NCBI GenBank assembly: GCA_963778025.1
Contig: CAVZTA010000019.1
Location: forward strand, 489,595 to 553,594
Source of the DNA: CAVZTA01 sp963778025
Lineage (GTDB): Bacteria > Chloroflexota > Limnocylindria > Limnocylindrales > CSP1-4
Direction: 5' to 3'
DNA length: 64,000 nucleotides
Below are positions 52,812-62,261 of this stretch, piece by piece (positions within the stretch are counted from its first letter, which is position 1; each line of letters starts with the position of its first letter). Both the position numbers and the translations under genes were made by a program. The notes beneath the pieces are model-generated. The model did no database searches. It saw only the letters and a program-made list of their open reading frames with translations, and was not told where the DNA came from.

Positions 52812-53629
52812 GCGCCCACCGCGCTGTAGCGGCGGATGCCCAGCGGCCACGCGACCCGCAGGAGCACGAGCGCGATGACGATCCACAGGGCCTGCATCGC
52901 GAACCCGATCGCCACGTCCTGCGGTCCCAGTCGCCCCAGCCCCAGCTCGACCGGGAACGACACCATCCACCGGAACGGCAGCACCGATGCGATGACCTGG
53001 ATCGGGAGCGGGAACAGGCTCAGCGGCGCCACCTGACCCGACAGGAACAGGACCGCCACGTACCACGCCTGGGTGATCGCGCCCATCTTGGTCACCCAGA
53101 ACGCGGCGATGCCCACGCACCACTCGAGGACGAAGCGCAGGATCATCGCGCCCACGAGCGCGGGCACGAAGGCGACCACCTGCCACGGCTGCGGCTCGAT
53201 CACGGCGTCGAACGCGATGGCGAGGATCACCGCGGCCGGGCCCAGGATGGTGAACGTCAGCGCCTTGAAGGTGAGGTTCTCGGCGACGTCGTTGTGGATG
53301 GGATGGACCGGCCGCAGGAGCATCGGCGAGAGATCCCCGGTCCGGATGCGCCACTCCATGAAGAAGGCGTGCCAGTCGAACGTGAGCTGGTTCACGATCA
53401 TCAGCACGATGAAGTAGCCCGCGAACTCGCCCGCGGTGAACCCGCCGACCGAGCCACCCTGGCTGTTCGCGACGGTCGTCCAGACGACCAGGTAGATCGT
53501 CGGTTCGAGCAGGAACCCGAGCAGCCAGATGACGAGCGCACCGCGATACGCGAACTGCACGGCGAGCTCGGTCGCGAACTTCGCCCGGTAGATGCCGGAC
53601 AGGCGGCGCAGACGTCCGAGCCGCGTCAT
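52808..53629 (-). CDS. ABC-2 type exporter permease (first)
   Basis: A 273-residue permease with about six helices and the paired-permease motifs YRAKFATELAVQFAYRGALV at the start, FDWHAFFMEWRIRTGDLSPM and LLRPVHPIHNDVAENL in the middle, and LPIQVIASVLPFRWMVSFPV before the last helices. It forms the membrane domain with its neighbour, as in exporters of drugs, viologens or glycolipids. ATG 53629 overlaps the ATPase stop by four bases, so all three genes are coupled. Substrate unknown. Confidence 0.88.
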   Translation of the reverse strand: MTRLGRLRRLSGIYRAKFATELAVQFAYRGALVIWLLGFLLEPTIYLVVWTTVANSQGGSVGGFTAGEFAGYFIVLMIVNQLTFDWHAFFMEWRIRTGDLSPMLLRPVHPIHNDVAENLTFKALTFTILGPAAVILAIAFDAVIEPQPWQVVAFVPALVGAMILRFVLEWCVGIAAFWVTKMGAITQAWYVAVLFLSGQVAPLSLFPLPIQVIASVLPFRWMVSFPVELGLGRLGPQDVAIGFAMQALWIVIALVLLRVAWPLGIRRYSAVGA

Positions 53630-54726
53630 CGGGGAGTGGCGGCGAGGTCCGGCTCGGGGGCGGGGGTGTCGGCCGCTGCTGCCGCCTCAGCCGCTGCGGC
53701 CGCCGCTTCCTCCGCCGGCACCGCGAACACCCGGTCGATGACGTCGTCGACCGCCGGCTCCTCGACCACGAGGTCGACCACGGGCAGCTCGGCGAGCAGC
53801 CGGGTCGTGACGAGCGCCGTCTTGGCGCGCGGCACCTGCACCGTGATCCGCTCGCGCGCGTGCTCGACCACGTGCCCGCCCGAGTCGTCCATCGCCCGCT
53901 GCAGCGCCGCCGTCGGGTCGTCGGCACCGGCTTCGAGGTCGACGACGATCGTCTTGTGCGGCGCGAAGCGCGCGATGAGGCCGGCGAGGTCGCCGTCGAA
54001 GAGCAGCTTTCCGTGGTGGATGACGATCACGCGCTTGCACAGCGCCTCGACATCCGCCATGTAGTGGCTCGTGAGGAGCGTCGTCGCGCCCGTCCGCGCG
54101 TTGTACTGGCCGATGAACCCGCGGATCCGCCGCTGCATCGTGACGTCGAGGCCGATCGTGGGCTCGTCGAGGAACAGGACGTCCGGCCGATGGAGCAGCG
54201 ACCCTGCGATCTCGACCTTCATCCGTTCGCCGAGGCTCAGGTTCCGGACGGGCTTCCGGATGAGCTCGCCCAGCTCGAGCAGCTCCACCAGCTCGTCGAC
54301 GCGCTCCTGGAAGTCCGCGCGTGGGACGCCGTAGATCGCCCGGTTCAGCTCGAACGAGTCGATGACCGGGATGTCCCACTGCAGCTGGTTGCGCTGACCC
54401 ATGATCAGCGCCATCCGGCCGAGGAACGCGTCGTCGCGCTGCCACGGTGTGAAGCCGAGGGCGTCCGCCTCGCCGCTCGTCGGATGGAGCAGCCCCGACA
54501 GCATCTTGAGCGTCGTGGTCTTGCCGGCGCCGTTCGGCCCGAGGAAGCCGACGATCTCGCCCGGCTGGACCTCGAACGAGATGCCGGCCACGGCTTCGAC
54601 CGCCTTCGTCTTCCGGCGGAAGAGGCTGCCCGCGGCCGCGCGGACACCGCCCTCGCGCTCGGGCACGAAGTAGGTCTTGCGCAGGTCGTGGACACGGATC
54701 GCCGGCGCGCTTCGAGGGTCGGGCAA
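53626..54726 (-). CDS. ABC exporter ATPase
   Basis: A 366-residue ATPase of the ABC-2 exporter. Walker A FLGPNGAGKTTTLKML, Q-loop LIMGQRNQLQWD, signature NLSLGERMKVEIA, Walker B DVLFLDEPTIGLD and switch HYMADVEALC are complete. An extra loop of about 20 residues (REGGVRAAAGSLFRRKTK) sits before the Walker A domain, as in the branch that pairs with two DUF990-like permeases. The last ~50 residues are Ala/Glu/Pro-rich. Start is TTG 54726, since GAGGTG precedes it by five bases and no ATG fits; TACACT near 54758 on the minus strand is a likely -10. Confidence 0.9.
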   Translation of the reverse strand: MPDPRSAPAIRVHDLRKTYFVPEREGGVRAAAGSLFRRKTKAVEAVAGISFEVQPGEIVGFLGPNGAGKTTTLKMLSGLLHPTSGEADALGFTPWQRDDAFLGRMALIMGQRNQLQWDIPVIDSFELNRAIYGVPRADFQERVDELVELLELGELIRKPVRNLSLGERMKVEIAGSLLHRPDVLFLDEPTIGLDVTMQRRIRGFIGQYNARTGATTLLTSHYMADVEALCKRVIVIHHGKLLFDGDLAGLIARFAPHKTIVVDLEAGADDPTAALQRAMDDSGGHVVEHARERITVQVPRAKTALVTTRLLAELPVVDLVVEEPAVDDVIDRVFAVPAEEAAAAAAEAAAAADTPAPEPDLAATPR

Positions 54727-54794
54727 CGGGCACCTCGTCGGCTGGGGGCGGGAGAGTGTAAGCCGACGCCGCGGGCGGCGCGGTGTCATGTTCT

Positions 54795-54810
54795 GGCCGG
54801 GTTGCCGGCC
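54795..54810 (-). terminator. Short hairpin after the sheath gene
   Basis: GGCCGG-GTTG-CCGGCC, a 6-bp stem with a 4-base loop, begins six bases after the sheath stop (54816) on the minus strand. No T-run follows, so it is a weak terminator candidate. Confidence 0.35.
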
Positions 54811-54815
54811 GGGAA

Positions 54816-56338
54816 TCAGGGGTCCGGCTGGCCCGCCCGCTGCGCGAATCGGAGGATGACGAACTCGGCGGGCTTCATCGGCGCCACGCCGACGAGGATG
54901 TTGACGACGCCGTCATCGATGTCGTCCTGGGTCGTCGTCTCGTGGTCGCACTTCACGAAGTACGCGTCGCGCGGGCTCTGTCCCTGGAAGGCACCGTCAC
55001 GCCAGAGCCCGTACAGGAACGCCATCGACGGACTGCCGAAGCCGTCTCCACAGTGGTTCGTCGTTCGGCTCGAAGACGGTCCACTGCGTGCCCCGCTCGA
55101 TGGATCGCTCGAGGTAGAGGACGAGCCGCCTGACGTTGATGTACTTCCACTCCGATGCCAGCCGGTCGTCGCCCGCCAGCGTCCGGCCGCCCCAGATCGA
55201 CGATGCCCTGGCCGGGGATGGCGCGGAGGACGTTCACGCCGAGCCTGTTCAGACCCTGGTTCTCGGCGTCCGACAGCGTGCGCGCGAGCCCCGACCGCAC
55301 CCCGGATCGTCGCGCCGCGTGCCCGCAGGCGCCTTCCAGAGTGCCCGTTCCGTGTCGGTGCGCGCGATCACGCCCGCGACCGCACCGGATGGCGCGAACG
55401 ACGCGACCCGGCCACCGTCGAGAGGATCCGCCGCGAGCAGCCGCGGGTAGTAGAGCGCGGCATTCGCGCGCGGCAGCTCCCAGGTCGCGAGCTCCGCCTC
55501 GATCGCGTCGGGCGCCCACGACGCGGGTGCATCGACGAGGACGATGGCCCGGCGCTCCTCGCACACCCGAGCGGCCTCGGCCCATGTCGCCGGCGAGACG
55601 TCGACGTCGGGCGCGAACGGCGGGATGACGAGCAGGTCGAAGTCGTCCGCCTCGCCGAACGCGTGGATCCCGCCGCTCGCGGGCTGCGACGTCCGCGGGG
55701 GTGATGACGCCGCCGTCGTCGCCCGTGCCGTCGACCAGCTCGCCGGCGCCTGCACGGCCGAACTGCTCCCGGGCCGGCGTCGCGGGATCGAGCTCGCCGT
55801 CCAGCCGCAGCAGGCGCGACTCCGCCGCAAGCAGCGCGCCGACGAAGCGTGCATCGGCGCTGTCGACCGACACGTCCCGGAACGTCTCGGCCAGGCCGCT
55901 GCCGCCGATCCGCCGCTCGTCCAGCCGAGTGGCCGGGTCATCGGTGATCGCGAGGTCGAATCGCCGCGGGTCGGCGGCCGCATCGTCGACCGTGACCGTG
56001 AGTCGCAGGTTGCGGCCCCACGATCCCCGGTCCGAGGCGCTGAACCTCGCCGATCCCACCGTGAACGCCGCCGCCGATCCGCCGTTCGTCACGCGCACGA
56101 CGATCGCCTCGCGGGCGCCATTCGCGAACGCGTGCTCGATCGCGTAGCTCATCGGCGCGTCGCCCCACAGTCCGCCGAACAGGCGCTCGAACTCCGCGAA
56201 GCTCGAGATCCGCGTCGGCTGGTCGACCGGCCCACGCCACGCGCGACCGACGAACGCCGCCGTCGACGTCGGCACGCCCTCGATCGTGTGTCCCGGCGGG
56301 ATCTCCTCGATGAAGACGCCCGGGAACCTGGGCGGCAC
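54816..56338 (-). CDS. Contractile-tail sheath protein (phage tail/eCIS type), four frameshifts
   Basis: N-terminus PPRFPGVFIEEIPPG and TSTAAFVGRAWRGP are hallmarks of tail sheath proteins; the middle has YAIEHAFANGAREAIVVRV and LLVIPPFAPDVDV; the C-terminus has WKYINVRRLVLYLERSIERG, FEPNDEPLW, FLYGLWRDGAFQG, YFVKCDHETTTQ and VGVAPMKPAEFVILRF, the conserved sheath end. Frame changes are needed near 55690, 55330, 55205 and 55035, and the pieces then join to about 507 residues. GTG 56338 is the best start. No tube, baseplate, AAA ATPase or other tail gene lies nearby, so it is an orphan. Four frame changes are compatible with sequencing errors or early decay. Confidence 0.85.
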
Positions 56339-56376
56339 CGGCTCGGATCCTCGTCTCGCGTCACGTCTGCGACGCC

Positions 56377-57300
56377 TCAGCTCGTCGTGGCGTACTCGCC
56401 GCGCATGTCGCGCCGACCCCAGGCCATCCGGGGGGTGCTGTACGCAGCGCCAGTCCGCCCATCGGGGGCCAGGACGATGAGCCCGCCCGTCGCCCCCAGG
56501 CGCGTCGCGAGGCGCTGGATCGCCGCAGCCGCGGCGTCCTGCGGGTCCATGCCATCCCCGATCCGGTCGACGGCCCACTTCCCGAGGACGAGCTTCATGA
56601 TCGATTCGCCGTCGCCGGTGCACGAGACGGCGCCCAGCTCGTCGTCGGCGTAGCCGCCCGACCCGACCAGCGGCGAATCGCCGACCCGGCCCACGGGCTT
56701 GAACGTCTTGCCGCCGGTCGACGTCGCCGCCGCCACGTGCCCGGCGGCATCCAGCGCGATGGCGCCGACCGTGTCGTGCCCGTGGCCGTGACCCGCCGCC
56801 GCCCGCTCACCCTCGCGCGCGTGCGCACGCAACCGCTCGTACTCGGCGCGCTCGCGGTCCACGATGAGCGACTCGTTCGCGATGGGCTCGAAGCCCTGCG
56901 ACGCGGCGAACCGATCCGCGCCGGCGCCCACGAACACCGTCTGGTCGCTGCGCTCCATCACGCGCCGCGCGACCCGCACCGCGTTCTTCACGGTCGAGGC
57001 TCCCGCGATCGAGCCCAACCCCAGCGACGACCCGTCCATGATCATCGCGTCGACGGTGACGTGGCCGTCCTCGTCGAGCACCGAGCCGTAGCCCGCGTCC
57101 CACTGCTCGTCGTCCTCGAGCACGACGACCGCCGCCTCGACCGCGTCCACCGCCGAGCCGCCGGCCGACAGCACCGCCCAGCCCGCCTTCAGCGCCGCTC
57201 GGATGCCGTCGACATGCTCGTCACGAAGCCCGTCCGGGATGTCCCAGGCCCCGCCATGGACGAGGAGGACGGGCTCGACCCGCCAGCGCGTGGTGCTCAT
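56377..57300 (-). CDS. Isoaspartyl peptidase/L-asparaginase (Ntn hydrolase)
   Basis: A 307-residue plant-type asparaginase homologue that cleaves itself before a Thr. Seen: LLVHGGAWDIPDGL, AVDAVEAAVVVLED, WDAGYGSVLDEDG, GSIAGASTVKNAV, and the autoproteolysis site HDTVGAIALDAAGHVAA with Thr as new N-terminal nucleophile, then TSTGG and GRVGDSPLVGSGGYAD. Likely removes isoaspartyl residues from damaged peptides or hydrolyses asparagine. The start MSTTRW at 57300 is supported by TACGAT seven bases upstream (leaderless). The sheath gene follows 38 bases downstream on the same strand. Confidence 0.93.
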   Translation of the reverse strand: MSTTRWRVEPVLLVHGGAWDIPDGLRDEHVDGIRAALKAGWAVLSAGGSAVDAVEAAVVVLEDDEQWDAGYGSVLDEDGHVTVDAMIMDGSSLGLGSIAGASTVKNAVRVARRVMERSDQTVFVGAGADRFAASQGFEPIANESLIVDRERAEYERLRAHAREGERAAAGHGHGHDTVGAIALDAAGHVAAATSTGGKTFKPVGRVGDSPLVGSGGYADDELGAVSCTGDGESIMKLVLGKWAVDRIGDGMDPQDAAAAAIQRLATRLGATGGLIVLAPDGRTGAAYSTPRMAWGRRDMRGEYATTS

Positions 57301-57307
57301 GGCGCGC

Positions 57308-57313
57308 ATCGTA
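57308..57313 (-). promoter_or_regulatory. -10 box TACGAT, leaderless-type
   Basis: TACGAT is seven bases before ATG 57300 on the minus strand; it probably also serves the sheath gene downstream. Confidence 0.5.
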
Positions 57314-57427
57314 GGCGGCCGGTAGCAGCCTCATCGCTCGGATCCGCGCGGCCGACCGCCCATGGCTCCCGGCCACCACCGGGTGGTGGACCGGACGGGA
57401 GCGGGGCGGCGCGGAGACCGGCGATCG

Positions 57428-58225
57428 TCAGCGGCGGCTGGCCCACTCGACGGCGTAGCTCGCGAACGCCCGAGCCGCGTCGGCGCTGCCGGGTCGGGGT
57501 CGCTCGTTCGGATCCCAGCCGAGCTGGCGGTCGTCGCGGACCTGGCCGAGGAGCGGTCGCCATCGCGGGTCGAGGGTGCGCTGCGCCCACTCGAGCGCGC
57601 CGGCCTTGCTGGCGACCTGCGCGGTCTCGATCGTGTAGAGCAGCCGGCAGGCGGTGACCACGGCGTAGCGCTGTCCCCACGCGAGCGCGTCGATGTCGAG
57701 CCACGTCGCGAGGTCGTCCAGCAGCGTCGCGATCTGGGCCGACGATTCGGCGCGCAACGCGTCCGCGGGCACGGGCGGCATGAACGACCGAGGCTCGGGA
57801 CCCGTCAGCACGATCCCGTGCTCGCGCAGGATCCAGCGCGTGTAGGCGCGATTGCAGTGGTCGTCCAACACCAGGGTGCGTTGGCCGTGGTCGTTGAACA
57901 GCCACTCGCAGCCGAACGACTCGACGCTGGCGAGCTCATCGATGGGCGCGTAGGAGCCCTCGATGTCGTGCGGCCAGTGGTCCTCGCGCGTCGGGATCTC
58001 GTCGTGGAGCGCCCGAAGCTGGGCCTCCTGGGACGCCGTCGGCCGGTCGCGCAGCGCGACGATCCAGTCGCAGTCGCTGTGCTGGTCGCCCGCTCCGAGC
58101 GCGAACGACCCCTGGACATACGCCCCGACCAGGTTCTCACCGAGGATCCGCCGCCATGTGGCGAGGAGCTCGGTGAGCAGTGCGTCCAGATCGGCGTACG
58201 GCGTCCAGGGGGAGGTCGTGGCCAC
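57428..58225 (-). CDS. Nucleotidyltransferase with AadA/DUF4111-like C-terminal domain
   Basis: A 265-residue protein. The N-terminal half is a minimal nucleotidyltransferase: AYVQGSFALGAGDQHSDCDW gives the GS and DxD active-site residues. The C-terminal ~110 residues are helical (IATLLDDLATWLDIDALAWGQRYAVVTACRLL, KAGALEWAQRTL) as in DUF4111 aminoglycoside adenylyltransferases. It may adenylate a small molecule; an antibiotic-resistance role is possible but should not be assumed. GTG 58225 has TACCCT six bases upstream, leaderless-type. Confidence 0.85.
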   Translation of the reverse strand: MATTSPWTPYADLDALLTELLATWRRILGENLVGAYVQGSFALGAGDQHSDCDWIVALRDRPTASQEAQLRALHDEIPTREDHWPHDIEGSYAPIDELASVESFGCEWLFNDHGQRTLVLDDHCNRAYTRWILREHGIVLTGPEPRSFMPPVPADALRAESSAQIATLLDDLATWLDIDALAWGQRYAVVTACRLLYTIETAQVASKAGALEWAQRTLDPRWRPLLGQVRDDRQLGWDPNERPRPGSADAARAFASYAVEWASRR

Positions 58226-58231
58226 GACGAG

Positions 58232-58237
58232 AGGGTA
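58232..58237 (-). promoter_or_regulatory. -10 box TACCCT, leaderless-type
   Basis: TACCCT is six bases before GTG 58225 on the minus strand. Confidence 0.4.
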
Positions 58238-58285
58238 GGTCGGGTCGGGCGCCGGGAATAGCGCCCGGCCCGATCGGGACGGCGA

Positions 58286-58600
58286 TCAGGCGACGCGGGT
58301 CGGCAGCATCCAGTGGATGATCGCGACGACCACGCCGACCGCCGCCGTGATGCTCGCGACCGCGAGGCCCGCGAAGACCCACCAGAACCCGGCGACCTGC
58401 TCGGCGATCGCGAGGTCGCGGGCGGAGATCCACGGGCTGAGGTGCTCGGCGAGCGGGAACGCGAAGGCGAGAGCCGCGAACGTCACGGCCATCACGAACA
58501 GGGTCAGCACCGAGATGCCGCCGATGATGATGGCGGCGACGACCGCGAGCGGTTCGCGATGCTGGGTGGTCGGGAGGGGCTGCGGGGGCCAGCTGGTCAT
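58286..58600 (-). CDS. Small membrane protein of unknown function
   Basis: A 104-residue protein with a polar start and two strong hydrophobic regions (LAVVAAIIIGGISVLTLFVM with VTFAALAFAFPLA, and FWWVFAGLAVASITAAVGVV). ATG 58600 follows AAGGAG at eight bases, one of the few classical ribosome sites in this part. It is divergent from the cyclase/ATPase gene. No family recognised. Confidence 0.72.
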   Translation of the reverse strand: MTSWPPQPLPTTQHREPLAVVAAIIIGGISVLTLFVMAVTFAALAFAFPLAEHLSPWISARDLAIAEQVAGFWWVFAGLAVASITAAVGVVVAIIHWMLPTRVA

Positions 58601-58761
58601 CTCAGTGCTCCTTGGGAGCCGACTGGATATCCGGGTGGCATCCATCGGCGATCGACCCCAGCGTCCCGGTCGCGACGAGGCAGCGCATCCGAGCAGACCC
58701 GGAACGGCGGTGAGGGTGGGCCCATGGTCAGTGCCGCCACACACGGCCGACGTCGGCCCCG

Positions 58762-58767
58762 CACAAT
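58762..58767 (+). promoter_or_regulatory. -10 box CACAAT, leaderless-type
   Basis: CACAAT is seven bases before ATG 58775; no Shine-Dalgarno sequence. Confidence 0.4.
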
Positions 58768-58774
58768 CGGCGCG

Positions 58775-61700
58775 ATGCCCCTCCTCTGCCCTGCCTGCCG
58801 GCGCGAGAACCCCGACGACACGAAGTTCTGCGGCGAATGCGGCACGCGCCTCGTCACGGCGCCCGCCGACCGGTCCGAGTCCCGCAAGCTCGTCACGATC
58901 CTGTTCGCGGACGTCGCCGGCTCCACGAGCGCTCGGCGAGCAGCTCGACCCCGAGGCGCTGCGCAGCCTCATGGGCCGCTACTTCGCGACGATGCGGGCG
59001 ATCGTCGAGGCGCACGGCGGCACCGTCGAGAAGTTCATCGGCGACGCGGTCATGGCCGTCTTCGGGATCCCGCAGCTCCACGAGGACGACGCGCTGCGCG
59101 CCGTGCGGGCCGCGGCTGAGATCCGTGATGCGCTTGCGAATCTCAACGAGGAACTTGAGAACCAGCGCGGTATCACGATCCGGTTCCGGACCGGGGTGAC
59201 GACGGGCGAGGTGGTCGTCGGCGACCCGGCCAGCGGCACGACGCTCGTCACCGGCGACACCGTGAACACCGCGGCTCGCCTCGAGCAGGCGGCTGCGCCC
59301 GGCGAGATCCTCATCGGCCGGGTCACCCACACGCTCGTCCGCGATGCCGTCGATGCCGAGCCCGTCGAGCCGATCGCCGCCAAGGGCAAAGCCGAGCCGG
59401 TCGCGGCCTTCCGGCTCCTGAGCGTGAGGGCCGGCGCCGAAGGTCGCACCCGCCGCCTCGAGACCCCGCTCGTCGGCCGGGAGCGCGAGCTCGGGCGGCT
59501 CGACCAGGCCTTCCGGCAGGCAGTCGACGACCGGTCGTGCCAGCTGTTCACGGTGCTCGGCCTCGCGGGCGTCGGCAAGAGCCGGCTCGTGGCGGAGTTC
59601 CTCGACACGGTCGGCACTGATGCGACGGTCCTCCGCGGTCGTTGCCTCAGCTACGGCGAGGGCATCACGTTCTGGCCGATCCGCGAGCTCGTCCACGAGG
59701 CGGCCGGGATCGTCGACAGCGACACGGCCGATGAGGCTCGCGCGAAGCTGGGCGGCCTGTTCGGAGAAGCGCGCGATGCGGCGTCGCTCGCCGACGACGC
59801 TTGCCTCCGCGCTCGGCCTGCAGGAGGTCGCGGCCTCGCACGACGACCTCGAGTGGGCGGTCCGGCGACTGTTCGAGCGACTGGCTCGCGGAGCGCCCGT
59901 TCGTCGTCGTCATCGAGGACATCCACTGGGCGGAGCCCACGTTGCTCGACCTGCTCGAGCACCTCGTCGACTGGTCCCGCGACGCCGCGATGCTCGTCCT
60001 CTGCCCCGCCCGCCCGGAGCTGCTCGAGCGACGTCCCGGCGTGGGGCGGCGGCAAGCTCAACGCGACGACGGTGCTGCTCGAGCCGCTGCCGACGACCGC
60101 GACGGAGCGCCTGATCGAGCTGCTGCCCGGCGGGACGGCGCTGTCGCCAGCGATGGTGGACCGGATCACCGCCGCGGCCGACGGCAATCCGCTGTACGTC
60201 GAGGAGCTGGTCGCGATGCTCGTCGACGACGGCGTCGTGACCCAGGATGCGGACGGCCGATGGGTCGCGACGCGCTCGCTCGACGAGGTCCGCGTCCCGC
60301 CGTCGATCAGCGCGCTCCTCGCCGCCCGCCTCGACCACCTCGTCCCGACCGAGCGCGACGTCGCCCAGCGAGCGTCGGTCATCGGGCGCGTCTTCGAGCG
60401 GAGCCGCCGTCAGCGAGCTGAGCCCGGATGGCGCCCGCGACGGCGTCCGACCGGCGCTCCTGGGCCTGATCCGCAAGGAGCTGATCCGCCGCGAGCGCAC
60501 CGATGAGCCACTTGAGATCTACAAGTTCAGACATCTGCTGCTCCGCGACGCGGCCTACGAGGCGCTGCCCAAGGCCGAACGAGCCCGCCTTCACCTCCGC
60601 TTCGCCGACTGGCTCGAGGCGACCGCGGGCGACCGCCTCATCGAGCTCGAGGAGCTGGTCGGCTACCACCTCGAACAGGCGCACCGCTATGGCGCGGAAC
60701 TGGGTGAGCCGGCAGACGTGCTCGCACCTATCGCCGATCGCGCCGCGACGTGCCTGGGCCGCAGCGGCGAGCGAGCGTTCGAGGGCGACGACTTCCCAGC
60801 CGCGATCCGCCTGCTGGAGCGGGCCGCCACCCTCACTCGCGATCCCCGTGCCCGGGGACGGCTGCGGGTCATGCTCGGCAGCGCGTTCGGCAGCTCACAT
60901 CGCCTCATGGACGCCATCGGCGCCGCGCGGCAGGCGATGGCGGATGCCGAGGCAGCGGGTGACGAGGCGACGGTCGCTCGGGCCAGGCTGACGGAGAGCG
61001 GCCCTCGTCTGGTGATCGGCGAGACGACCACGGACGACATGTGGGCGACGCTGGCGGCAGCCGAGGACGTCTTCCGGCGCCTGGAGGACGAGGCGGGGCT
61101 GGCGCGGGTCGCGCTAGGTCGGAGCAACCTCCTTTCGTCATCCGGTGCCGAAGCGGCCGGCGTCGAGGCCGCGCGAGAGGCGATGACGCACGCGTCGAAG
61201 GCCGGCGATGCACGCACGCTCTCGCGGGCCGTCGCCAACATCGCGGACGGGTACGCCATCGGACGTCGCGAGGTGTCGGCGGCCATCGCGGAACTGGAGC
61301 CGGAGCTGGACCGGACGCGTCGGTACCCCGCCTCGTGGTTCGGGACCGTGGGCGCTCTCGCGCTCCTCCATGCGATGGCGGGCCATCGCGGAGGCGGCCC
61401 GGGCGCTCCTCGAGGAACGGGATGCGTTCGAACGCGAGCGCGGGGAGGGCAGTGCCAACACCCGGCATTACGACGGGTATATCGCGATGCTCCTCGAGGA
61501 CCCGGCGATCGGGCTCGGGAAGCTGGCCCGCGTCTTCGGATCCAGCGTGGAGTCCGGTGACGCGGCCACTGCCAACCTCTTCGGGATGCTGCTCATGGAG
61601 CTGCAGCTCGATGCGGGCGACATGGCCGCCGCGTCGGCGACCTCGGCGCAGATCCCCCCGGCGCCGGATCTCCTGGATTCGAGCGCCGACCTCGACACGG

Positions 61701-61981
61701 TCCGATCCCGGCTGGCGCTCGTCCACGGCGACGTCGGCGGCGCCGTCGCCCACGCCCAGGCCGCCATCGAACTCCTCGAGCCGACGGAGTGGCTCACCGC
61801 GCGCGGCTACGCGTGGTGGCGTCTCGCCGACGCGCGCCTCGCGCTGGGTGAACGCGCCGGCGCGCGCGAGGCCGCCGAGGCGGCAGTCGCGCGGTTCGAG
61901 GAGAAGGGCGACGTGGTGTCGGCCGCGAAGGTCCGCCGGCTGCTCGACCAGATCGCGGCGAGTGAGGCGTCGCCCGCTTGA
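58775..61981 (+). CDS. Zinc-ribbon/class III cyclase/AAA ATPase/TPR signalling protein, six frameshifts
   Basis: About 1068 residues after correction. Order: zinc ribbon with CPAC (5-8) and CGEC (19-22); class III cyclase with ILFADVAGSTS, GTVEKFIGDAVMAVFG and VTGDTVNTAARLEQ, all catalytic residues present; linker PLVGRERELGRLDQAF; NTPase with Walker A LGLAGVGKSRLV and Walker B-like VVVIEDIHWAEP; then helical repeats (FRHLLLRDAAYEALPKAERA) and C-terminal TPR-like region ending KVRRLLDQIAAS. This is the cyclase-ATPase-TPR architecture known from actinobacteria and Chloroflexota; it probably makes cAMP in response to an unknown signal. Frame changes fall near 58928, 59810, 59885, 60045, 60410 and 61385. 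It is paralogous to the next gene. Confidence 0.88.
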
Positions 61982-62248
61982 GGCCCGCGCGGGGCGGGGG
62001 CTGCGCGTCGCCAGCCGCCGGATGCATGGCAGACGGTCACCAGGTGCTCGTTCGACGCGGGAGTGCTCTTCAGACGCGCGCCCCGTGAACGTCTGGCAGG
62101 AAGCGCCCCGACCGCCACGCGTGACCAAGGCTTCGGGAACCGATCAGGCCGCGCCGAGCGGTCACCCGATGACCGTCTGATCAGGATCCTCGCCGCGGAC
62201 CCGAGCCGGGAAGGTCCGCCGCCTGCTCGAGGGCCGACAGCTCAGCCC

Positions 62249-62254
62249 TAGACT
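62249..62254 (+). promoter_or_regulatory. -10 box TAGACT, leaderless-type
   Basis: TAGACT is seven bases before ATG 62262, identical in box and spacing to the YbjN-like gene promoter. The gap 61982-62261 shows nothing else I can name. Confidence 0.5.
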
Positions 62255-62261
62255 GGCGCCG

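Noticed and set aside
52008..53927. 639-codon frame joining both ABC permease genes
   Set aside because: Only the last 267 codons match a permease; the upstream part is a shadow of the first permease and ATPase genes.
62018..62040. GGATGCATGG-type sequence considered as an eighth copy of the 19-nt motif
   Set aside because: Lacks the TGTGCAT core and matches the consensus no better than chance.
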